A DNA stretch of 56,804 bases from DATEFF01 sp964586395 (GTDB lineage: Bacteria; Patescibacteriota; Saccharimonadia; Saccharimonadales; EFPC-124), in contig CAZPGP010000005.1 of NCBI GenBank assembly GCA_964586395.1, positions 1 to 56,804 of the forward strand, given 5' to 3'. Under the pieces are notes generated by a model that did not search any database, was not told the DNA's origin, and saw only the letters and a program-made list of their open reading frames with translations. Below are positions 50,573 to 56,804 of this stretch, piece by piece. The position numbers and the translations under genes are program-made. Positions within the stretch are counted from its first letter, which is position 1, and the number at the start of each line of letters is the position of its first letter.

Positions 50573-52528
50573 TTACCGGGCGACCTTGAACAGCACGCTG
50601 GTGTTGGGGCCGGAAGGGTTGCTTCCGCCCCGCCACCATGTCTCGTAGACCAGATCGCCGGAGGCCGTGTAGAGCTGTTGGTCCGGGCCGTCGGCGCTCT
50701 TGTCGAACGAGGTGATGTTGCTCTGCGAGATGCGAATCAGCTCGCTGGTCCCGCTGTTGGGGCCGTTCCACCAGTACTCCTGGACGTGGTCGCCCGTGGC
50801 CAGGTATAGCTGGTGTGTGCCGTCGTAGACGGTCTTCTTGATCTGAATGGCATTGGACTGGCCCGTCGCGATCGTGCCGTGGCTGATGCCAGTGCCATTC
50901 GCGCTGTTCCAGTACGTCTGCCACCCGGTCGTACTCGTGCCTGTGTACAGGAGCTGTCCGCCGTCAGGCAGGTTCGCTCCTTTGTCCAGGCTGCGGATGT
51001 CGCCCTGGGTGATGTTGATGACCGACCCGTGGTTCACGCCCGTGTTCGGGCGCCACCACAGTTCGTACACCCAGGTCGGCGTGGCCACGTACAGTTGGTC
51101 TGTGCCGTCCGGTCCCCGCGACTTCGTCATGGTAACCGGATCGTTCACGATGTCCAGGCGGTTGACGTGGATACCATCCCCGCCCTCACGCCACCAGACT
51201 TCGTACGGACCATCTTGCGCTAGCACATACAACCGGTGCGTGTACTGGCCGCCGTCCGTGACCGGATCGGCGATGACCTGACGCACACCGGTCAGACCGG
51301 TGACGATCTTGGTGCTGTGCGGTCCGTCGCCGGGCCGCCACCACGTCTCCCACACTCCGTCAGGCACTGCCGTGTAGAGCGACTGCGTCGTTCCATCCGG
51401 CTCGTTGACTTTGTCGAAGCCAACGATGTTGCCTTGGGAGATGTGGATCATCTCTTTGGTCTGTACGCCTTGGCCGGGGTGCCACCAGGCTTCGGTGACG
51501 GCTTGGGGCGTGGCTGCGTAGACCTGGTAGATGCCAGCGTGGTCGGTCTTGCGTTTGATCTGTTTGATGATCGGTGGCGGTGGCGCCACGGGCGGGCCCG
51601 CCACCGAATCCGGCGGCGAGTAGTAGCCAGTGGTTGCTGGTAGAAGGGTCGGGTTAAGCGCGTTGCGTTTGTGGGCTACGGCCCACCCTATTTCCTTCTC
51701 TGCGCCGTCGGCGATCCAGCGATCAGGACCCTCGTAGGCGTAACCGTGGTTGCCGCCTCGAATGTCCAGACCGGTACACAGGCCGTCCCCGGAATCACAC
51801 CAGCTTCCGAGTCGTCCGCGGAACTCTATCGGAGCGTATGGGTCGTATGCTCCTCGAATGCCGCTGTGTATGGTGTTGCCGTGGTATCCGGGGTCATTTC
51901 CTCGGACCCACCACCATGCTGACTGGAAATTCACACGGTTCTGTCGATCGCCGATGAGCCCCGGGTTGAACCTGGGGTCACCATAGAGCGCTATATATCC
52001 GACGTGATCCTTTACAGCCTGACTCAGACCACCCTGGAGCGCTCGTCCGATGACCTCGGCGCCCTGCGAGTAGCCGCCCAGCACGAGGACTTCGCTGTTG
52101 CAACTTCCGGTGTTCTTGGGCCCGTCGCCAGCATACCTGTCGTTCAGGTGTGTGACGAGCTCGTTTCTGCCGGTTGTCACGCTGTTGTCGTATGCGCCTG
52201 TAGGGATTGACCATGGGATCGGCACGGCAGGATAGCCGTTGGCATCCACGCCAGGCTGACCGTCGAGGTTTCCCAGTTCGGCCCAGTCGATCTCCGTGAT
52301 GCCGCGGACTTGCAGGTTGTTGTAGACGTTTTCGTAGAACGTCTGAGCCTCGACGTCGTTGAAGCTCTGACCAGATCCACGCGCCCACAGGACGTACGCG
52401 CCGCCAGGTTGACACTCTGGATCGGCATACGCAGGACTGGCAGGTCCGAAGACGACCAGTAGCGAACTCAGGACTGCCAGCACAAGCGATGCACCGGCAG
52501 TTCGTCTGATTCGCGGCCAGCGACTCAT
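50573..52528 (-). CDS. Secreted cutinase-family esterase fused to seven propeller-like repeats (cassette gene 10)
   Basis: 651 residues from the ATG at 52528 (SD AAGGTGAG; a GTG 9 nt upstream is too close to it). Signal peptide ends at about ASPAYA|DPE. Residues 36-280 are a cutinase/PE-PPE-like alpha/beta hydrolase: GSGQSF oxyanion region, LVLGGYSQGAEVIG with the nucleophile Ser (about 154), CTGLDIRGGNHGYAYE with the acid Asp and His, plus Cys pairs for disulfides. After a Pro-rich linker come seven repeats of about 45-50 residues with a LYxA...DxVxExWWxPGxG core, as expected for a seven-bladed propeller or carbohydrate-binding array. Such cutinases are typical of Actinobacteria. Released outside the cell; would cleave lipid or polyester bonds on a glycan-bearing surface. 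Confidence 0.82.
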   Translation of the reverse strand: MSRWPRIRRTAGASLVLAVLSSLLVVFGPASPAYADPECQPGGAYVLWARGSGQSFNDVEAQTFYENVYNNLQVRGITEIDWAELGNLDGQPGVDANGYPAVPIPWSIPTGAYDNSVTTGRNELVTHLNDRYAGDGPKNTGSCNSEVLVLGGYSQGAEVIGRALQGGLSQAVKDHVGYIALYGDPRFNPGLIGDRQNRVNFQSAWWWVRGNDPGYHGNTIHSGIRGAYDPYAPIEFRGRLGSWCDSGDGLCTGLDIRGGNHGYAYEGPDRWIADGAEKEIGWAVAHKRNALNPTLLPATTGYYSPPDSVAGPPVAPPPPIIKQIKRKTDHAGIYQVYAATPQAVTEAWWHPGQGVQTKEMIHISQGNIVGFDKVNEPDGTTQSLYTAVPDGVWETWWRPGDGPHSTKIVTGLTGVRQVIADPVTDGGQYTHRLYVLAQDGPYEVWWREGGDGIHVNRLDIVNDPVTMTKSRGPDGTDQLYVATPTWVYELWWRPNTGVNHGSVINITQGDIRSLDKGANLPDGGQLLYTGTSTTGWQTYWNSANGTGISHGTIATGQSNAIQIKKTVYDGTHQLYLATGDHVQEYWWNGPNSGTSELIRISQSNITSFDKSADGPDQQLYTASGDLVYETWWRGGSNPSGPNTSVLFKVAR

Positions 52529-52594
52529 CCGTCTCACCTTCTTTCTGCTCTAGTGGGTTCTCTCGCAGTACTCCCTGGTACCACGAGTGGAGGG

Positions 52595-52626
52595 ATGATA
52601 TCACTGCTTGCCCTTAGGAGCAAGCA
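52595..52626 (-). promoter_or_regulatory. Cutinase promoter with overlapping operator
   Basis: TTGCTC (52623-52618)-N17-TATCAT (52600-52595), the latter extended (TGATATCAT). The inverted repeat TGCTTGC-N8-GCAAGCA (52605-52626) covers the -35 box, so a repressor is likely. Confidence 0.65.
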
Positions 52627-52700
52627 TTAGCCCGTACTGATCGGTGGGTTCCTTTTTTTGTCACCCTTCTGTATACTGTGAGCAAATTAAGGAATCCTTT

Positions 52701-53288
52701 ATGGCATCTCAATCAAAGAAACCTGTATCGAAAAAAGTATGGCTTGTAGCCATCCCTGTGTTAATTTTTGCGGTTATTGCTGCGGCATGGGCCATCACAA
52801 AATCTCCGGCCACCAACAAGAACTACGCCCTGCAAACCTCTGAGCCACTTGAGTCCGTATTGGTAAAGGCGGGTGCTGTCAAAAAGTGTGGTTATGGCGA
52901 TGACGGAAAAGGCACAGATAACCAGGCCCCTTGGTATGATGCCTTCTACGAACTTCCGGCCAATCGAAGTGACACGGTTGAGCTGGTTAAAAAGGCCGCA
53001 AAAGACAACGGTTACAGCCTTACTCATGCAAGCAAGGAAAATCGTGGCGGTCTAGGCGCGATTGCTGACGAATTTATTGATAACTGGTACTTCGACAATA
53101 CAAGTAAGACGTCATCTTACGGTGATTTGGAAGCTGGCAATGTGAAACTAGCGTTGGGCGTTAACAATGATGGCGAACATTCTCTAAGTAACATCTCGTG
53201 CGGCACCAAAGACACAGTAGTGATCAATAGTGATGAGAACACGAGTATGATTAGCTTGAGCGTTAAGCTCCCTAATTTTAAGAAGTAA
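52701..53288 (+). CDS. Tandem-family anchored protein A
   Basis: 195 residues from the ATG at 52701 with AAGGA upstream; a frame-open extension to 52644 crosses the promoter and is rejected. Cytoplasmic Lys-rich start, one membrane helix (about 14-33), outer domain with NYALQTSEPLESVLVKAGAV, GKGTDNQAPWYDAFYELPAN, LTHASKENRGG and a final ISLSVKLPNFKK. Two Cys. Shares the core NYA-PLE-KAGA-C-GRG-DNRRPW-AFY-P with proteins B and C. Not recognised. Promoter GTATACTGTGAGCA is identical over 14 bp to that of protein C. Confidence 0.7.
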   Translation: MASQSKKPVSKKVWLVAIPVLIFAVIAAAWAITKSPATNKNYALQTSEPLESVLVKAGAVKKCGYGDDGKGTDNQAPWYDAFYELPANRSDTVELVKKAAKDNGYSLTHASKENRGGLGAIADEFIDNWYFDNTSKTSSYGDLEAGNVKLALGVNNDGEHSLSNISCGTKDTVVINSDENTSMISLSVKLPNFKK

Positions 53289-53318
53289 AAGAAACTTCCG
53301 AATCTCTAGAAGACAGAG

Positions 53319-53768
53319 ATGACTAAAAGTTTACAAGCCCTATCACCCCCTAGCGCACCTCAGCGTGTAATTGCCGGTATTGGCTTCCTCTTCTTCACGC
53401 TCGCGGCTGGCTGGGTGCTGCTGAGCGGCTTGAGTTTCGATGCGACATACGCGTTTGTTATAAGAACGCTCATGCTAGTGACCTACCTGTTGGCCATACC
53501 GAGCTTCCTTCTTGTCATATTTGGTTTGTCCAGAAGCAAATATATTGGCGCTGGTACAAGGATGTCAGCACTTCTTGCTCTCGTAGTACTCTCCCCTTTT
53601 GTTCTTGGAGTCCTGCAGGAAGTAGACCTTCGTTTTAGCACGCCTGCACCGCTTGGGCTTATACTCGTGGTCATTCTGCCCTTGGCTTTTATCCCTCTGG
53701 CTTTAGTAGTGGCGGGCACCTTGGCGTACGGACTAGTGGATGAGTTTAGGATTAATCGAGGCAAGTAG
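53319..53768 (+). CDS. Four-helix membrane protein
   Basis: 149 residues, four hydrophobic helices (about 18-40, 48-68, 82-98, 112-138), short loops, no catalytic motif. Lies between family members A and B, 30 nt after A and 2 nt before B, so likely cotranscribed and perhaps a partner for the anchored proteins. Confidence 0.65.
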   Translation: MTKSLQALSPPSAPQRVIAGIGFLFFTLAAGWVLLSGLSFDATYAFVIRTLMLVTYLLAIPSFLLVIFGLSRSKYIGAGTRMSALLALVVLSPFVLGVLQEVDLRFSTPAPLGLILVVILPLAFIPLALVVAGTLAYGLVDEFRINRGK

Positions 53769-53770
53769 TT

Positions 53771-54337
53771 ATGATTTTCAAACGATTCGATCAGAAGAAC
53801 ATCAAGCGAATATCGTGGGTTCTCGGAGGCACTCTCCTTGCGGTCTTTATCGTTTGGTCCTCGAATTACCTTCTCTCGAAATTCAAAGTCGTTAACTATG
53901 CGAATGAAGTGGTCTTGCCCTTAGAGGAGTCACTCATAAAGGCTGGCGCCGTCAGGGATGGTTGTGGGACTCACGGAGACACAGGCAGGGGCTTCGATAA
54001 TAGAAGGCCGTGGTTTCAGGCTTTTTATGATATGCCAATGAGTAAAGAAGACGCGACTAAGTACGTGTATGAATCGGCACTAAAAGAGGGTTACAAATTA
54101 AAGCAAGCGTCCAAAGAGGATCGTGGCCCCATTACGGTTGCTGATGACTTCGTAGACGCATGGCATTTTGATTACACGAGCAAACCTGTCCCTTATTCCG
54201 ATCTTGAGCCTGGCATTATTAAGCTGGCGATGATTATTGATGGCCCAGGCTCAACATACGATTGCGCGCGCAAACCAATTCAACCTGGGCACAGTATCGT
54301 GGGCATTGACGTGAAACTCACTGATTTTAAGGATTGA
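53771..54337 (+). CDS. Tandem-family anchored protein B
   Basis: 188 residues: membrane helix at about 16-36, then VNYANEVVLPLEESLIKAGA, GRGFDNRRPWFQAFYDMPMS, YKLKQASKEDRGPITVADDF and a final VGIDVKLTDFKD. Closest to protein A in the middle (AxASKExRG, VDAWHFDYTSKPVPYSDLEPG against IDNWYFDNTSKTSSYGDLEAG). Two Cys at matching places. Outer domain function unknown. Confidence 0.7.
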   Translation: MIFKRFDQKNIKRISWVLGGTLLAVFIVWSSNYLLSKFKVVNYANEVVLPLEESLIKAGAVRDGCGTHGDTGRGFDNRRPWFQAFYDMPMSKEDATKYVYESALKEGYKLKQASKEDRGPITVADDFVDAWHFDYTSKPVPYSDLEPGIIKLAMIIDGPGSTYDCARKPIQPGHSIVGIDVKLTDFKD

Positions 54338-54421
54338 TTTCTGATGTTGCCTGACTGACTCCGAGTTTCGACGCCCACATAGTAACCAGCCATCCCCAAT
54401 CTCATGTATACTGTGAGCACG

Positions 54422-54979
54422 ATGAAATCTTCGAAGTCAAAATCCACAAGAAGTAGGGTCAAGATTGTGCTGATGGTGATCCTGGTTTTGACTGTGATCG
54501 GCGGCCTTGGCTATTTTAACTACAGGAATTTAACTCGAAATTACGCAAACGAGGATGCCAGGCCTCTTGAGAACGCCATGACAGCAAATGGCGCAAAGAA
54601 ACTTTGTAGCCGCGAAGACACAGGTCGTGGGTGGGACAATAGGCGGCCCTGGTATTATGCAATATTTGAAGTGCCTGGTGGTCGCGAGGCCGCGACTGAG
54701 CTTGCGCTTAACACTATGAAAGAACGAGGCTTCGTGAACTTTGTGGGTAGCGCGGCACCTGCAACGCCGAACGATATAACCACCTTTTCTGATAAGGTTA
54801 GTCAGAGGAGCAGCCATATAGATCTTGAGGAGGGTCCAGAGTCGGTAAGCCTTGAGATCTTTTATGACAGCTTCTATCCAACAACTGGCAATCTCTTCTG
54901 TGGAGTTCAGGAAACCGATAACCCTCCAGCCGACAAGACTCTCGTAAGATTCACACTCAGCTTGCCGGAGTATAAGTAG
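54422..54979 (+). CDS. Tandem-family anchored protein C
   Basis: 185 residues from the ATG at 54422, 9 nt after TATACT; the reading six codons longer overlaps the promoter. Basic start (KSSKSKSTRSRVK), membrane helix, RNYANEDARPLENAMTANGA, GRGWDNRRPWYYAIFEVPGG, and a final VRFTLSLPEYK. Same core as A and B with a diverged middle. Has its own copy of the GTATACTGTGAGCA promoter. Confidence 0.7.
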   Translation: MKSSKSKSTRSRVKIVLMVILVLTVIGGLGYFNYRNLTRNYANEDARPLENAMTANGAKKLCSREDTGRGWDNRRPWYYAIFEVPGGREAATELALNTMKERGFVNFVGSAAPATPNDITTFSDKVSQRSSHIDLEEGPESVSLEIFYDSFYPTTGNLFCGVQETDNPPADKTLVRFTLSLPEYK

Positions 54980-54981
54980 GT

Positions 54982-55530
54982 ATGGCGAGAAGAATAGACG
55001 GAACATTATGGGCTCGGGCAACGAATTCGCCCGGGAAGCGAGCCGCTATCTCGGCTGGAATTGTGATGGCTTTGATCTTAATCCCCTGGGGAATAGCAGA
55101 GTATTCTTATCAGCAGAGGCTCCAGAAGCTGACCGGTGCCGTAAATCGTGCCATATCAAAAGCTGGAGGAATTAACTCGACCTCTGTTAGGGCGGGAGGG
55201 CCATGTTCGCATGCTCTCGGCGCACTGATGGCGATTGATTCGGGACCCTGCCCTAGGGTTGGTGCTTCAGTATATGTAACGGTTAAAGAGGGCGAGGAGT
55301 CGGCCTTTCTGTCGCAACTCTTAAGTGATGAGGGCTATGCGATAGGTCGCGTCAGCCCACAGTCGGACTATGAGGACGACTACCCTTTGGAGGGCGGGGG
55401 TATTAAGGACGGAATTGGTCTAGGATTAAGTCTTATTAACTATGAACCCGGTCAGCCTAAGTCCAAGGCTCCTGATGGAGTGCGGTGGATGAGACTGAAT
55501 CTGAGCGGGGGCGAGCCCGCTCAGAGGTAA
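54982..55530 (+). CDS. Tandem-family anchored protein D (diverged)
   Basis: 182 residues, starting 2 nt after C. Membrane helix at about 24-42, then LTGAVNRAISKAGGINSTSV, a GPCSHA...GPCPRVGASV core with two Cys, SDEGYAIGRVSPQSDYEDDY and a final VRWMRLNLSGG. The overall plan (anchor, KAG helix, Cys, strand, D/E-rich loop, terminal LxL strand) follows A-C but the DNRRPW block is lost. Homology is probable, not certain. Confidence 0.6.
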   Translation: MARRIDGTLWARATNSPGKRAAISAGIVMALILIPWGIAEYSYQQRLQKLTGAVNRAISKAGGINSTSVRAGGPCSHALGALMAIDSGPCPRVGASVYVTVKEGEESAFLSQLLSDEGYAIGRVSPQSDYEDDYPLEGGGIKDGIGLGLSLINYEPGQPKSKAPDGVRWMRLNLSGGEPAQR

Positions 55531-55532
55531 GC

Positions 55533-56120
55533 CTAGACTTCCTCGGCTGGTATTGCCTGCCTGGCTCCTAATTTTGATGCAGCCACAATAACCGCCCCCA
55601 TCCCAACTAGGAATATCGGATAAAGATACAACACCCCCGCATTCCCCGGCGCAATAGCAAACACCCCTAACCCGCCTGCGACGGATAGCAACACCCACAT
55701 GGTCAGCGTTTCGCTGCCTGGGTTGCGGTAGACTTTGAGCGCGGTGAGCAGGCCGCCGGTGGCTTCGACGGCTACGAGTATCCATATAGCAAGGGTGGCG
55801 TCGCTGCTGAAGAACCACGCGCTGAGCGCGACGCATATGCAGGCCAGCAGAATTACCTTGTGGCGATCGAGTTTGCCGACGCCGTACTTAAACGACAGTG
55901 CGTATACAATTATCACGCCCACAAATTGCAGCCCGGCGAGCCACAGCGCTGGCCCTGCGCCCTTGGCCAACTGCGCGGCGCACAGCACGGCGTATTCCAG
56001 CGTCCATATCAGCCACGATGTTCGATCGGGCTGCGTCTTGCCCGCCAATATGTCTCGCACGTACGGCGCGTAACCTGCCAGGCCTACGACGCCAGCAACC
56101 AGTCCAATCAAATCGTACAT
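55533..56120 (-). CDS. PQ-loop/SemiSWEET-like membrane protein
   Basis: 195 residues, about six helices in two halves. GVVGLAGYAPYVRDILAGKT followed by PDRTSWLIW resembles the PQ-loop start of SWEET/SemiSWEET-type transporters, and the second half repeats the pattern (LKVYRNPGSETLTMWVLLSV). Possibly a small-molecule (sugar) carrier. GGGTGGG lies just before the ATG. Convergent with protein D, 2 nt apart. Confidence 0.6.
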   Translation of the reverse strand: MYDLIGLVAGVVGLAGYAPYVRDILAGKTQPDRTSWLIWTLEYAVLCAAQLAKGAGPALWLAGLQFVGVIIVYALSFKYGVGKLDRHKVILLACICVALSAWFFSSDATLAIWILVAVEATGGLLTALKVYRNPGSETLTMWVLLSVAGGLGVFAIAPGNAGVLYLYPIFLVGMGAVIVAASKLGARQAIPAEEV

Positions 56121-56156
56121 CCCACCCTACTCTTTCTTGGCGCGAGTTGTTTTTAC

Positions 56157-56738
56157 TTACAAATCGTTGGTTGACCAGCGTCCGCCGGTGCTGAGTTCTG
56201 GTTTGCAGCTAGTCCAGAGTCCGAGCTTGGACTCCTGGGCTTTGGCCTGCGACGCGGCAAAGTCAGCTTGCTTGCTGAACTGGAAGGATAGATAGGCAAA
56301 GCCGTAGCCATCGGTGATGAGCTTCTGGTTCCACAGCGTGCCGTCCTCTGCATATACGTAGCGCAGCAGGCGGTCGTAGCGGTCGCGGTTGTCGCCGGTG
56401 GTGTCGGCCTCTAGCTTGACGGTCTTGCCAGATAAGTTCTGCTTGGTGAAGTCGCTGGCTTCTTTGCCGTAGCACTGCACGGGGCTGTTGGGTTTGACCG
56501 ATTCTGGCGTGTCCACGCCAATCATGCGGATGGATTCGGTTTTGCCGTTCATGTCGACTTTGATGGTGTCGCCATCGCTGACACCGGTCACGCGGTAATA
56601 ACCGGGCTGGACGACGCCCGCAACTTCTTTGGGTGCGGACTGCTGCACTTCTGGGTGTGACTGCAAATAGTAGACGACTGTACTGGCGGCCAGGATGACA
56701 AGCCCGGCAAGCGTGCGGTGGAGGGTGCGTTTAGACAT
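56157..56738 (-). CDS. Secreted thermonuclease (SNase) family nuclease
   Basis: 193 residues: N-terminal membrane helix/signal anchor (about 8-26), then the SNase OB-fold: VTGVSDGDTIKVDMNG (catalytic Asp), IRMIGVDTPESV (Asp-Thr-Pro-Glu), DTTGDNRDRYDRLLRYVYAE (Arg and Asp) and LITDGYGFAYLSF. All key residues kept. Would degrade DNA/RNA outside the cell, fitting nucleotide scavenging by an organism lacking de novo pathways. TAAAAT 7 nt before the ATG overlaps the stop of the next upstream gene. Confidence 0.9.
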   Translation of the reverse strand: MSKRTLHRTLAGLVILAASTVVYYLQSHPEVQQSAPKEVAGVVQPGYYRVTGVSDGDTIKVDMNGKTESIRMIGVDTPESVKPNSPVQCYGKEASDFTKQNLSGKTVKLEADTTGDNRDRYDRLLRYVYAEDGTLWNQKLITDGYGFAYLSFQFSKQADFAASQAKAQESKLGLWTSCKPELSTGGRWSTNDL

Positions 56739-56748
56739 GAGCTTTATT

Positions 56749-56804
56749 TTAGTAGTCGATGCCCTTGTTGGCTAGGAATTTATCGTCAAAGTGGTGCTTG
56801 ATCT
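56749..56804 (-). CDS. 3' end of a gene running off the right edge
   Basis: Minus-strand frame reads IKHHFDDKFLANKGIDY and ends with TAA at 56751-56749. Only 17 full codons visible; product unknown. Confidence 0.5.
   Translation of the reverse strand, partial: IKHHFDDKFLANKGIDY

Noticed and set aside
50418..50924. 168-codon minus-strand frame extending past the cutinase stop
   Set aside because: Overlaps the propeller repeats in another frame; low-complexity Arg/Gln-rich product, no start signal.
1..56804. CRISPR array, insertion sequence, integrase or prophage
   Set aside because: No regularly spaced repeats, and no transposase, recombinase, capsid or terminase motifs in any frame I read.

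Overview
The window reads as chromosomal DNA of a streamlined, wall-bearing bacterium, most probably a Candidatus Saccharibacteria (TM7, Patescibacteria/CPR) member. Pointers are the dense packing, the virtual absence of biosynthetic enzymes, and the mix of glycosyltransferases, a sortase, DUF3048, PEGA, DUF4367-like, DUF2177 and DUF1295 proteins beside ordinary housekeeping genes (gltX, pyrH, smpB, exonuclease III). TGA works as a stop (ATGA overlaps at 1453 and 4267), so the UGA=Gly code of SR1/Gracilibacteria does not apply. The assignment is an inference; no rRNA gene is present. Three runs of exactly 100 N (3970, 10670, 40555) are scaffold gaps of unknown true size and break a glycosyltransferase, a polysaccharide deacetylase, and pyrH/smpB.

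Layout. 1-0.8 kb: 5' part of a membrane PAS sensor. 1.0-12.1 kb: surface-glycan locus (DUF1616-like ectodomain protein, two GT2 and three GT4 glycosyltransferases, a giant DUF2206-like membrane protein, a Wzx-type flippase, a NodB deacetylase, an anchored glycoside hydrolase). 12-16.3 kb: small membrane protein, ParB-like protein, DUF2277, a very large polytopic protein. 16.4-18.4 kb: three orphan genes, one made of four tandem LuxR-type HTH units. 18.4-20.1 kb: VOC, DUF1295 and DUF2177 proteins. 20.2-25.3 kb: two epoxide hydrolase/AraC-type regulator pairs around an orphan gene and a YdeI-like gene. 25.4-26.1 kb: tRNA-Glu with structured flanks. 26.5-29.7 kb: DUF3048-histidine kinase-receiver operon. 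30.2-36.9 kb: gltX, DUF4367-like, PEGA, pentapeptide-repeat and sortase genes. 37-41 kb: tRNA-Leu, a nucleotide/DNA-housekeeping operon, pyrH, smpB. 41.2-43.1 kb: two orphan hydrolase genes. 43.2-49.3 kb: GT4 enzymes, alpha/beta hydrolase, ParA-like ATPase with an atypical SDR, second anchored glycoside hydrolase. 50.6-52.5 kb: secreted cutinase fused to seven propeller-like repeats. 52.7-55.5 kb: tandem family of anchored small proteins. 55.5-56.8 kb: PQ-loop-like membrane protein, secreted nuclease, and the 3' end of another gene.

Two overlapping kinds of gene organisation stand out. Many native transcription units start with an (often extended) -10 box, TGnTATAMT, only 6-8 nt before the start codon, implying leaderless mRNAs; several starts here were moved on that basis. 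Ten visibly GC-richer genes instead sit singly in intergenic gaps, most with their own promoter, a real leader, a Shine-Dalgarno sequence and a GC-rich hairpin after the gene. They look like self-contained acquired cassettes. They include the cutinase-propeller protein, two other hydrolases and the four-HTH protein. Three cassette 3' flanks and the tRNA-Glu 3' flank share the 10-mer TGAACTTATT in the sense direction. These cassettes are my best candidate for an undescribed system.
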